Shown here piece after piece: positions 11,876 to 22,860 of a stretch of 64,000 bases of DNA (positions within the stretch are counted from its first letter, which is position 1; each line of letters starts with the position of its first letter). Source of the stretch: Apiosordaria backusii (taxonomy: Eukaryota; Ascomycota; Sordariomycetes; Sordariales; Lasiosphaeriaceae); contig JAUKTV010000005.1 in assembly GCA_030549205.1 (NCBI GenBank), forward strand, positions 2,604,001-2,668,000, read 5' to 3'. The notes beneath the pieces are model-generated. The model made no database searches. It had not been told where the DNA came from and worked only from the letters and a program-made list of their open reading frames with translations. Position numbers and translations under genes: made by a program.

Positions 11876-12987
11876 GAGGTTCGCGGTTTGGTATTATAGT
11901 GTACTCTAGCTGGCATAGGTTGCCAGCATAATACAGCCATGTTTGGCGTTTGGGCACGTGCTGGTTCAGGAGTGAGTGTTATAGGGTACCTAACCAGACT
12001 CAGATGAGAGGCTGCAGAAGCGGAAGCACCGGATGTGGACCGGCTTGTCCACTCAAGAGGAAGGATGGTTGATGTTGGTCAACAGGATGGCGCAGTTAGT
12101 TGCAGTCGGCTGCTGATCCGTTGGGATCTGGTGGCCCTGGAATGCAGCTGGATTCAATACACGTTATTCCCTCCCGGTCCCGTCGATTACTGTACCTGAG
12201 ATAAATCAATCTGTTACATTTTCATGTTAACAAGCTTTTGTCTGCCACCTATGACAGGAAATCGCAGAAATTGATACGCTGCATGTCCCCTGTTGCCAAG
12301 TACAAAACTCCTAAATGGACCGTGGGGTGGATGGATGGACATCTGACGGCTAGTGTACTGCCCCGCTGTGAAGGCGTCGTCACTGGCAAGATTCTAGCGC
12401 CATTCGACACTGTTCTCTCAGTGGTGGGATGCAGCAAACCCCACCAAACCTGGTTCTGTCTTGTCGGAATTGGAAATGCCAAATGAGACCCAAGCTGCAA
12501 CCGTCTTCCCGTGTCGCCTTGGGCTCGCATTTGTCTGTTCAGCAAATTTCCGAGAAGCTCATGAGATTTTCCTGAAGACGAACGATCTCGCCTTTCCAGC
12601 CTCGAACCGTTCTGTAATCGGCATCCCGTACTTTCCGGCCTCATGCTCGGCTTGCGTACCTAGAAACAGAAACGAAACGGACGAGCTGACAGCGACGTTG
12701 ACCCCATCATCAAGAAGACCAGAGGCCCCTGTCAGCCCCTGTGTTTGATAAACGGGCACTAATTCGGGGTGCGCAACTTTAACTTGACTTCCATCTCAAG
12801 TCCTCGACTCGTCCCTTCCGCCCGTTGAAACAAAGACGACTTTGTTCTGCCGAACACACCACCCCTGATCACCATCTCACGTGTGCAAAGTACACAGTTG
12901 CCAGTTTAACGCGTCGCGCGCTCCGAACATCCCCGTCGATCACGGCTTGATCCCTATCGAACCCTCCTTCCAGGCAGCGAACCAGCC
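11876..12987. other. Intergenic between UTP23 and the DUF726 gene
   Basis: No supported gene. An E-box palindrome CACGTG lies at 11955-11960. The 200 nt before 12988 are C-rich with TCG/CCC clusters, like a fungal 5' leader. Confidence 0.7.
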
Positions 12988-15900
12988 ATGCCGGGAGTTG
13001 ACGGGCCCTCGGCTGGTAACGACCAGAACGGCCCGTCCCCGACGACGACGACAACCTCAAAAGTTGCGCCACCAGCTCCAGCACCCGTTGTTGAGCTCGA
13101 CGATTTCGGACTGCCGATAAGAAAGTATACCCCGCCGGTCCAGACGAACGAGGCGAGCGACGATGGAGACGCCAACACAAGTTCGAATGGCTCCAAGAGC
13201 CCACACCCCAGCTCTACTCACGTCCAGGGCACTAGCCAGTTGCGCATAGAAACTGAGGACAAGGCAAAAGAATCTGGTGCGACAACCAAGAAAGCCAAGC
13301 CAGACGACACCAAGAACGGGGAAGAATCAGGCAGCGACGACGAATTCAAAGATGCTGTATCGCAAAGGGAAAGTGTGGATGAGAAGAACGGACCTGGAAC
13401 ATCATCAGTAGTCTTGAAGAACTCGGACCAAAGCAGCAACGTACCGCCAACGGGCGCACCAGCGCAAACCCGCCCTGGAATTGATTCCGAGACTGCCGCG
13501 AACACCGGTGGAAAGGACGAGGCGGCCGAGACGAAGAGCGATACAGTAGATCAGGCCGTTCAGGAGACCAAGAATCCGCAAGGCCACCAGAGGAACAAGT
13601 CGAGCATCGCAAATCCCCCGGTTGAAACTACCTCGGAATATTCGCATCAGAAACTGACCTCCAAGCAACCTGAAAAGGTAGATGACGGCGACGAGGGCTG
13701 GCAAACTATGCCTGCGTATGCTCCATATGATATCTACGACGATGATAATAAGCTCATCGCTAAGGAGTACCATGAAGGCGATGACGACCAAACATACGGC
13801 TATGGGAACCTTGGCGGAGCCGGTAAGGGGTACACTAAGGTTCTGGTGGACGATGACGCCGAATCTGCAACTAGCATGGATGATAATACGCAGTATCTGT
13901 TCCAAGACCGCGGCCCTGCTGGGACCAGTATCACGGAGGATGACGAGAGCCAACGCGATGCCGTTAGCCAGCTGCAAGCCACCAAGGACTTACTGACGGA
14001 GGGCCAGAGAATCGCATACGTAGGCCTCACCAGACTTGAACTCTCGGCTATGTTGAAAATTGTGGAGGAATCTATCAAGATTTCTTCTAAGAGCAAGAAG
14101 CAGGCCGCCCTGGCTGCGGAGAACATGAAGATGTGGGGCCAAAAGATGATGATTCGACTTTATTCGCACATGGATATCAGCTCAGACGAACAGGTCATGA
14201 TTGAGCAGCTGAGCGCGCACGGAGTCATGCCAAAAGACTTGACACCTGTCTTGATGGCGAATGCTCGTGTGAAGAATCCCATGGCAGAGGAGAAGGAGAA
14301 GAGGACGTCCACCAGCTCGAGGCCCTCCCGAGCCGCTTCGCTTGTCACTACTGACTCGGACGAAACCACTGAGCCACCACCGCCGTACTCGACTAATAAC
14401 GAAGCCGAGCTCTCTGCTCCTGTTCAAACGCCGTCCCAGATGTCGACTTCTCAGAAGATTGATATTGATATTCGGTGGACTGTACTCTGCGACTTGTTCC
14501 TCGTACTCATTGCCGATTCTATCTATGATTCGAGAGCTCGAGTTCTGCTCGAACGAGTGGCCAAGGACCTGGAAATTACCTGGCTTGATATTTGCAGGTT
14601 TGAAAAGAAGGTGACGGATGCGCTGGAAATGCAACAGAGCGCGGAGAAAGAGAACTGGGACGAATCCGAACATATGGAAACTCGTCGCCAGCTCTCTCTC
14701 AAAAAGCGATATGCCATGATGGGGCTTGCTACAGTCGGTGGTGGCTTGATTATTGGGTTGTCTGCGGGATTGATGGCTCCAGTGATCGGTGCTGGTCTAG
14801 CAGCGGGATTCACGGCGATTGGTGTCAGCGGGACTGGCGCGTTCCTTGGTGGTGTTGGAGGTGCTGCCATTATCACGTCCACTGCAGCAGCGTCGGGCAG
14901 TATTGTTGGCGTCAGGGCCGCAAACCGGAGAACAGGAGCCGTCAAGACCTTTGAGTACAGGCCACTGAACAACAACAAGAGAGTCAATCTCATCGTTACC
15001 GTCTCCGGGTGGATGACGGGCAAAGTCGATGACGTTCGGTTGCCTTTCAGCACGGTAGACCCGGTTATGGGTGACATTTACTCTGTGCTGTGGGAGCCTG
15101 AAATGTTGACCAGCATGGGTGACACCATCAACATTCTGGCAACCGAGGTACGTCTGTCTTTGTCCATCGAGGACACAAAACAGAAATGAAGAAAAAAACT
15201 TGTGCTAACGCTATTATCTAGGCTCTTACACAAGGCCTCCAGCAGGTTCTTGCCAACACCTTCTTGACAGTCCTTATGGCTGGCCTCCAGGTGCCGGTCA
15301 TTCTTACCAAGCTCTCCTATCTCATTGACAACCCATGGACAGTCTCTCTCGACCGTGCCAACATGGCGGGTCTCATTTTGGCAGACTCACTCATTGATCG
15401 AAACCTAGGGACTCGTCCTGTCACACTTGTCGGGTACTCTCTCGGCAGCCGCGTCATCTTTTCCTGCTTGAAGGAGCTGGCAAAGAAGGGCGCCTTCGGC
15501 CTCGTGCAGAATGTTTACCTGTTCGGCAGCCCAATTGTCGTCAACAACGATGAGTACCTGCGAGCCACATCAGTAGTTTCCGGGCGCTTCATCAGCGGAT
15601 ACAACAGGAATGACTGGATTCTGGGTTATCTATTCCGTCTGACCAATGGCGGGATCAGGCGTGTGGCAGGGCTGGCCCCGGTTGAGGGTATCCCGGGGCT
15701 CGAGAATATGGATGTATCCGAGTGGGTTGTTGGGCACATGGACTACCGTACTGCGATGCCCCGATTGCTCCGTGAGTGCGGCTGGTTGGTGGAGAGCGAT
15801 GAGTTTACCGAAATCGAAGACCCCGACCCGGATAACCACCAGGAGCGGCAGCGTGAGTTGATCAATGAAATCGAGGAAGCGAGAAAGGAACTGGAAAAGG

Positions 15901-16682
15901 AGGGCAAGAACGAAAAGAAGAGCCGGTTTAGCTTGTTTGGCAGGAAGCAGAAGCTGCAAAAGCAGGAGTGGGAGGTGTATGAGGACTCTTCCAAGACAGG
16001 GGTCAAACCCAGCGGCAAGACCGAAGATAAAGAAGGGAACAACCACGGCGTGCTGTTTGATGTTGATGCCATTCGCGCTGAGCTGGCTAAGGAGGCAGCT
16101 AACAACAGCAAGAATGGCCAATCTGTAGATGAGGAAGTTTTGCAGGTGAAGGAGATCAAGAGCACGCTCCCTCCTATGAAGCTGGATTCGTCGCGGACAT
16201 CGAGACATAGTCTGAGGGAGAGCAAGAGTTATGACGTTGTCCCGACTGGGTTTGGTTCTCCGACTGGGAATAGAGGGTCGGATGAGTATCGCGCGTCAGG
16301 ACCGCCATCGTCACACAGCAAGCAGGGGTCTGCTACTCTCCCAGCCAGTAGCAGTCAAAATAGTTACTACCCGGCGTATGGAGGAAGTGGCGGGTTTGGG
16401 GATGATGATGATGGGGTACAGATGACGTTTGATACCGGGCTTGATGATCATAAACCTTCGTCCTCGGCAGCAGCGGCAGCAGCAGGGCCAACATCAACAT
16501 CGGGGATGTCACCACTAGATAATAACGGCTATAGTGGCGTTGGCGGCAGCAACCATGAGCCACCCCGTCCAGAGTTGCGAGGGTCACAAACCTTGCCGAA
16601 TATCGCGTTGGCGGATCCTTGGGCAGATTACGATGACGATGATTTTGGGAAAGAGAAGGAGATTGAGATGACTTTTGCTTAG
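12988..16682 (+). CDS. DUF726 / TMCO4-like membrane protein with lipase motif (MIL1-like)
   Basis: Member of the DUF726 family, which includes human TMCO4 and yeast Mil1 (an AP-1-interacting lipase-like protein of the Golgi/endosome system). Two exons, 12988-15147 and 15222-16682, give 1206 residues. Residues 1-330 are acidic and disordered. The family core begins about residue 337 (EGQRIAYVGLTRLELSAM). A glycine-rich hydrophobic hairpin (GLATVGGGLIIGLSAG onward) lies at about 577-645 and looks like two membrane segments. The lipase elbow GYSLGS places the nucleophile at Ser793. Asp851 (YNRNDW) and His892 (GHMDYR) are good candidates for the rest of an alpha/beta-hydrolase triad. After residue 920 come a charged coiled-coil stretch and a low-complexity tail ending in DDDDFGKEKEIEMTFA. 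Enzyme activity is inferred from the motifs only. Confidence 0.9.
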
Positions 16683-17197
16683 TACTGTCACCTTGGCTTG
16701 TTCTTGCTGTTGTTGTCGGGGGGTTTTGAGGGAAAGGTTTACTTGAGTAGGGCCATAATTGTCTTTGGAAGCATTGCGTTATTTACATGAATGGATGGAT
16801 GGGCGGCATAGCGGTTGGTTGGTTGATTGGTTAATAAGGGAGGAGGGGTTAGGTAGTTTAAGGGAAAGAAGAGATGTTTATGAATTTATACACAAGGACT
16901 AGAACAACGCAGTTGGGTGGAGGATAAGAACAAGAACAAGAGAGAGATATCCATTTGTTACTTTCAGCTTGGAAGACTTAAGATAAGATCATCACATGAG
17001 GCAGCACAGAGAGCGACTGGGACTTGAATTTCATTTTGATTGATTACCGAGCTTTCTCCATCATTTCCAATCCCTTTTTTTTTCGGTTTTGTTTTTTTTA
17101 CGTCTTTCAATAACGGCAGCAACTACAAAACGTAGGCTGGATAGGTAGGGGGTAGTCAAGTATTATTGGTAGGTAGGCGACAAGAAAATGACCATCA
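16683..17197. other. Convergent 3' region, DUF726 gene and acylphosphatase
   Basis: This 515-nt spacer between two convergent genes contains no ORF. It holds imperfect GGTT/GATT tandem repeats at about 16813-16834 and T-runs at about 17070-17100, as expected of untranslated and polyadenylation sequence. Confidence 0.7.
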
Positions 17198-17923
17198 TCA
17201 GCGACGAATCTCAAACCCCCCCTCCCCTTCAATCACATCACGATCCTCTTTATCGAGCCTCACAACGTGGGAGTGTCTCGGTCCCTTGTCGACTTCTTTC
17301 AGGAACTTGGCGAGGGCGTCCTCCTCGCCTTGTGCCTCGCCCTCGACTTTGTTGTTGTCTGTGTTTCTGACCCAGCCGGTGAGTTTGTGCTCGGCTGCTC
17401 GGCCGCGGGTGAAGTACCTTTCAGATGAGCCTCAGTTAGCAAATGCTGCGAATGTGGTTGACAGTGGGATAGATCCCAGCAGAAGTGAGAGTGTAATGAT
17501 ATTGAGTATATTAGGTGGGGAAGATATTATAAAGGAAAAAAGGGTTACGATAAAGGGGTTCAAAACAAAGTGCGTCAAATGGGGGCAAGGAGGTCAGTCC
17601 CATGAGATATGAGTGACACAAGTAATGTTACAAGTCGTCGATGAGATGAGATTGATTGATACATACCGAAAACCAACACCTAAATCACCGCGAAAATACA
17701 ATGGCAACGTTAGTTAAGCCACACTTATCTATTCAACTGAAAACCAAGTTTATGGAATGTATCGTAGGTAACGAACCTTGCACCATCCCCCCATGAGCAA
17801 GGAAGTAGACCTGAGACCATCGTGTTAGTCGGAGCTTGATGAGAGACACACAGGGCAAGACAAGCGGGGTACCCCTCCACCATTTGGCACCACGACATGG
17901 GATGAACATACTCTTTTGACCAT
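17198..17923 (-). CDS. Acylphosphatase
   Basis: Small cytosolic enzyme that hydrolyses acyl phosphates. The gene is easily missed because the coding sequence is split into four pieces, in reading order 17912-17923 (12 nt), 17777-17810 (34 nt), 17667-17679 (13 nt) and 17198-17417 (220 nt). They join in phase to 92 residues, the usual length for the family. The protein begins MVKRVYFLAHGGMVQGVGFR and continues RGRAAEHKLTGWVRN. The family signature GxVxGVGFR is present, with phosphate-binding Arg20 and catalytic Asn38 (WVRN), followed by KVEGEAQG. Donors are GTATGT, GTTCGT and GTATGT; the first intron has a CTAAC site before its CAG. The reading frame is open upstream of the chosen ATG to 18085, so a longer N terminus is possible, but family length favours 17923. 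It is tail-to-tail with the DUF726 gene. Confidence 0.9.
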
Positions 17924-18350
17924 ATTGACTTCTTGATGCAACCGAATTCTTGCTTCTCTCAAAATTTTTGAAAGCTGCTGCCGGGTAGGGTAGATTTGAT
18001 AGACTGGAGGTATAGTTACTTGACTGATAACGACTTGAGGTCCGGTGATGTCACGGCCAAGACATGACTTGGATGCATGTTGCATGGGAGCCCCGATAAG
18101 ATAAGGATTGCACCCCCTTTCTTGCCTCAGTCAACAACTCATTCCTTTCTGTCACGTTAAACGAGAAGACGATAGTGAAACAAACACAGCAGGTGTATCA
18201 CAGGTGCATTCAGTACATTCATGATGAAGCTAAAAAAAAAGCCAGTCTAAAAACCCCTTCCCTTTGCCCAATGCTCTCTCCCAACAATTCATCATCTCCC
18301 AGATGCACAACTCAGCTCATCTCACACAATCAGTCTCTCCTACCTTACCC
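17924..18350. other. Acylphosphatase promoter and V-ATPase H 3' region
   Basis: This 427-nt spacer separates two minus-strand genes. It contains GATAAGATAAG at 18095-18105 and an open frame continuous with the acylphosphatase start. No separate gene is seen. Confidence 0.65.
18095..18105 (+). promoter_or_regulatory. Tandem GATAAG motif upstream of acylphosphatase
   Basis: The same 11-base GATAAGATAAG as at 8424 is present, here 172 nt upstream of the start codon at 17923 and in inverted orientation relative to that minus-strand gene. A GATA-factor site is a plausible inference, not shown. Confidence 0.42.
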
Positions 18351-20020
18351 CTATTTCGTATCAAAGCTATACTGCAACCACCCCCCAAGTGCCCTCAAGC
18401 TTTCCCACCGTACATTCTCATCCGCTTCTCCCATCAACTCCATTATCCTATTCTTTAACCCAAGCTTCTCCAACTGCCCCCTCTTCTCTGGCACCTCGCG
18501 CACCAAGCACCCAATATCGTTGCAAGCAATAGCCAGCACCGACTTATCCTCCTCCCACGGCTGCTTCATGATGTCCGCCAGCTTGCGAATAAGCGCGCCG
18601 TTCTCGTAGTCCAGAATCTTGCGGGCATTTTCGGCCCAGAACACGGTGCTGCGGTGGGGTGGTGACCAGTGCAGGCGGCCTGAGTTGACTTCGGCTACGT
18701 ACTCATCAAATGTGGTCTTGGTTTTCGTATACTCTTCCAGTAGTTCGCGGAGCCGGTCCAGATCTTCTCTGAGGTCGGGGTCGTTGAATTGTCTGGTCTT
18801 TAGGTTCTCGAGGAGGGCGGGAAGACGGGCGAGCACCGCGATGGCAAGTAATGTGTTTTGGTTGGCGACTAGAATGTTGAGGAGGGTGGAGAGGAGCAGA
18901 CGAGTGGTTTTCTCCTTGGGTGAGAGCCGGAGAAGCTGGGTATAAAGAGCGATGAAGTCATATTCCCTGGATCTGTTAGCATTGCTATGAAAAACATGAC
19001 ATAAACGCGGAACCTTACTTGTTGAGATCGTCGCCAATTTCAGCAGCCTCAAAGCTGAGCTGCCAGATAACTAACAGCACGTGATAGAGCAGTTGGAGAC
19101 CAACTCCCCCACCAAGAGAACCCTCAAAACCGCTTCTAGAGGGATTTGTTGTCCCGCTCCACAGGCTAGCCGTGGCATCATTACCACTGCCAATCCCTGC
19201 TGCCGCTCGTAGAATCTTTATCAAAGGGGCAACTGTTTCGCTCCTCTGGGCCCAGAATTGCTCCCTGGGAACATGGCCGTATAGCAGTGATGAATACTCT
19301 TGCACACCGATGTCTTGAAGCCCGGCGTCGGAATTCGTTGTTAGGGACGAGAGATAGCTGTATATGAGGGGAAGGGCCTTGGACGCGGCCGGAGATTCGT
19401 CTCTGGAACCAGCCATGAGACTGACGAGCACCGTCGAGGTGAGAAGCGGGATCGGATCGTCGGTTACGGTTCTGTGGCCGAGGAGAGGAATGAAATGTTG
19501 GTAGGGATCGCCAGTTTTAACAAGGGCTTTGGAGAGCGCGGGGACGGCTAATGAGATTCGATTCTAGGTTAGCTGAGCTCTATGCAAGATAGGATGCGAC
19601 TGTAACAAATGACAGTGCCCATGACCGGAGCCAGCTTGGAGGAGCTGCCCTGTGAAATGGAGAGAAAGGACCACCGGATTCTACAAGGGAAGCCGTGATG
19701 GTCCAACAAGGAAAGTACGACATACTTGTGAGGAGGTCGTTCAGGAGGACGAGGATGTACTGGACCACATCCTGACGCTTGGCGGCCGATTCCAACACAC
19801 TCTTCTTCCCGGGTCCTCCGACAAACAGGGCGCAATATCCATCCAGATCAGACTCAATTATTTGTTTGCGCACATCTTTCTTGACCTTATCGACGGAGCG
19901 GATGCGAGCGAGCTGTTCCTCGGTCAGGGTTCCTGCGCGCACGGCGCCATCCCAGGGAATCGGTCGCTGGCGGATGTTGGCTTGCAGTGATGCCAGATAC
20001 GTCGGCGGATCGAGCGACAT
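18351..20020 (-). CDS. VMA13: V-type ATPase subunit H
   Basis: Regulatory subunit of the V1 sector of the vacuolar proton pump. It activates ATP hydrolysis in the assembled enzyme and silences free V1. Three exons in reading order, 19726-20020, 19019-19547 and 18351-18972, join in phase to 481 residues, close to yeast Vma13 (478). The N-terminal helical domain starts MSLDPPTYLASLQANIRQR, with TEEQLARIRSVDKVKK and QYILVLLNDLLT. The C-terminal domain includes LSPKEKTTRLLLSTLLNIL, DEYVAEVNSGRLHWSPPH and FWAENARKILDYENG, and ends with the conserved KADENVRWESLRALGGWL-like segment (here GEADENVRWESL). The acceptor of intron 1 was chosen at CTCATTAG because it restores TVPALSKALVKTGDPY. Identification is secure. 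Confidence 0.96.
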
Positions 20021-21645
20021 GATGCAGGCAACTGTGGGTATTAAATGGTGAAGTCGGGGATGTCAATGTGGGAGCTTGGACTTCGAGGTTGGCTTGAAGC
20101 TCTCAGCAGCTGGAGCGGGCCAACCCAAGTTACGTAACTGCGCAAGTGGGCTTGGCGCTGCCATGTGAGGCGTGGGTGTCAGTTCCTCTTGCAGCTGTCC
20201 GCTGCCGCCTCTCGAACCAACACCAAACATCCAATCCTGTCAAGGCAGCAAGCTTTCGAGCTGGTACAAACTATGGAGACACCCATTATGAGAGGCAAAC
20301 GGACGACAAGGCATCCATTAATCACTGTCTACCCAGGAATGCCCAAGATGCTCTTCTCGGCTTGGTCATCCTGACAGGGTATATCCGTCCTTCCAAGCTT
20401 CTAGATATCCAAGTCTGTCTATCTTATTGACAACTTCGGAAAGAGACAACAGAGTGTACAGCGTCACTCAAAATTCGTCACGTGCCCTGGCGCATTATCT
20501 GGATCTCTTGATGTTTTCTTTCGCAGCCAAGGCCGAGCGAACGTTGGCAAGCCTCAGGCTGATGGGATGGGGTCCTGCAGATGCGCCGCGGCGGGAGGTT
20601 GCAAGGATCATGGCGATAAGTGATAATCGTCCAGTGAGCCAGGATGGCGGGGCCTGGTAAACAGTGGACGTCACCATCAAAAGGGGCACGGCAGGGGGAG
20701 CACCAGAAAGCAGGGCGTTAAGCAAACCTGTCGGACCAGGTCTGGCGCTGTTCTCTCACTGGACAGCTACAGGCACCTGCGGGATGCCAGCTCACTCGCA
20801 CATATTCCCCCATCCATGCAACACCCGCGCCGGACCTACATACAGGGCCGAGGGGTGGTAGGTCGAGATCTGGATCGGCCGAGAAAAGGCTTGCGCAAAA
20901 AGAACAGGACCCTGAACACGATGCAAGAAAGAGGGAAAGGGGCCGTTACAAAACGATGGGTCAGGTCCAATGGTGCAAGGGGAGATGACGTGGGGTGAGC
21001 GTGAAAACCGAGAGGCTGGGTGACAGTGGGTGGATTGGTCGTGACAGCTTCGGTTCGCGGGGAGGTTGGGAACACAACCCACACTGAGCCCGACCACCGT
21101 CACCTCACCCAGCCATTTCCAATTCGCGACTTTGCAATAAATCCCGCCGAGCTGCATTCCCCGCCCGGTTTTTCTCCCAGTCAATTTTCCCAAGTTCTAG
21201 ACTTTTTTTCCCACTGGAATTTTCGGTCTCTGCATCTGCCCGCAGGGACTGCACTGTCTTACCACACCATTGAGAAGAGCTTCGAGGCTCCATTCGACTT
21301 GTTATCGCGAGCTATCCTTGAGCGGGTCTATCACCAAGAAGCGACTTACACCCAGCTCACCGCCGAACTCACATTCCGAAACAAACAAGAAAATCACTGG
21401 CCAAGACGGAGACTGCACCAGCCTTTACAACTTGACGATTTGACGAATTGTCATAGATCGGATTGCGCCAAGAAGCCTCGCGTCAAGACTGAGAAAACGC
21501 TCACTGCTCATTCTCACGGCTTCTTTGGCCATCGGCGTCTTCTCACCGCTCCGGCGGGTGTTCGGCCACCGGTGCCGTCTTCATCACCAAAACTCAGTTT
21601 TAAACGGCCAGCTTCCCGAGACAGCCTCTCGGCTCGCTTCTCAAA
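20021..21645. other. Divergent promoter region, V-ATPase H and Cys-rich membrane gene
   Basis: This 1.6 kb spacer between divergent genes has no supported gene. A CACGTG palindrome is at 20479-20484. A long open frame over the right half (21020-21670) has no ATG and is judged to be leader sequence of the downstream gene. The 450 nt before 21646 are pyrimidine-rich. Confidence 0.65.
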
Positions 21646-22860
21646 ATGTTCCGGCTATGGCTTTTACTAGCCGGCTCAGCCGCTGCGATTCCTTTTAACA
21701 ACGGCTTATACGCTGCTGGTTATGGCTATCTCGTCCAGCGAGACTGCCCGGTTCCATGCGGCTACCAGAACATGTACTGCTGCGATTCCGGCTCGCAATG
21801 CACCACAAACAATGGGATAGCAGGATGCACAGCCGCCGGAGGAGCAGGCGGTGGAGTTGCCTGGTACACGACAACCTGGACTGAAACCAAGACTTACACC
21901 AAAACCTGGCAGTCCGTCATTCCAGCCGCGACCGGTGTCAGCGGTGCCGACTGCATTCCCGAGGCCGGCAGCGGGTGGATTGCCTGCGGCTCTATCTGCT
22001 GCGATTCTTGGCAATACTGCCAACACGCCGGGCAATGTATGGCTAACCCCGGTGCTGGTCCCGGAGGCGTCGTTATCGTCACAAACACCAACACTGCTGT
22101 CCAAACCGTCACCACTCAATTCAGCGCGCCGTTCCGTGTCACGAGCGGTACTGCCACATCAACAAACTCGGCCGGCGGCGCTATCCAAACGGGCGCTGAA
22201 GAACAGCCAGTTGCTGGTGGAACAGCCGGTGGGTTGAGCCCCGGTGCCATTGCTGGTATCGTCATTGGCTCCATCGCCGGTGTCGCCCTGCTTCTCGCCA
22301 TCTGCGCATGCTGTGTCGTTAGAGGTCTTTGGCACGGTGTCATGGCCATTCTTGGATTTGGCAAGAAGGACAAGAGGACGAAGGAGACCATCATCGAGGA
22401 AGAGCGCTACACCCGCCGCGGATCTTCGCACGCCGGACGCACTGCCCACGGCTCGTGGTACGGCGGCCGGCCTAGCACGGTGGCATCGCGGAAGGAGAAG
22501 AAGAGCGGTGCTGGTCTATTGGGACTGGGAGCCGCTCTTGGTACTCTGGCGTTGTTGCTTGGATTGAAGAAGGATAAGAGAAAGAAGGCGCCCGTCAAGA
22601 GCAGGAGCGATATTAGCAGCAGCTACTACTCTGATGTTTACACAAACGACAGTCCAAGTGAGTTTTACCCCCCTTATCTTGCCACTTACAAGCGCATTAA
22701 CTAACAACCTCGAACAGGCTCTCTAAGCAGCGACAGACGCACCCGCCGCTCCCACCGCCATAGTAGGCAAGGCAGCAGGGTAACCAGGACCACCACGCGT
22801 GTATCTCGCGCCCCGTCCGCGAGGTCAGCCAGATCGCCAAGGAGATCGCCACCTCGGTGA
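21646..22860 (+). CDS. Secreted-domain, single-pass membrane protein with two cysteine modules
   Basis: Function unknown; a family type common in filamentous fungi. Exons 21646-22657 and 22718-22860 give 384 residues. A signal peptide (MFRLWLLLAGSAAA) is followed by a Tyr/Gly-rich segment. Two similar cysteine modules follow. The first uses Cys34, 38, 45, 46, 52 and 61, the second Cys103, 114, 118, 119, 125 and 131; each contains a CCDS core. They are separated by a Thr/Trp-rich linker (WYTTTWTETKTYTKTW). A Thr/Ser-rich stalk leads to a transmembrane helix at about 200-226 (GAIAGIVIGSIAGVALLLAI). A basic cytoplasmic region contains a second hydrophobic stretch at about 289-307 (GLLGLGAALGTLALLLGL) and an Arg/Ser-rich tail. 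The layout suggests a cell-surface sensor or wall-anchored protein, which is inference. I cannot name the family. Confidence 0.82.

Noticed and set aside
11955..11960. CACGTG palindromes (also at 20479-20484) as regulatory sites
   Set aside because: Six-base palindromes occur by chance every few kb; without conservation or recurrence at a fixed distance they were not listed as sites.
21020..21670. 216-codon open frame upstream of and overlapping the Cys-rich membrane gene
   Set aside because: It contains no ATG at all and ends just inside the real gene in another frame. It is best read as a stop-poor leader sequence.
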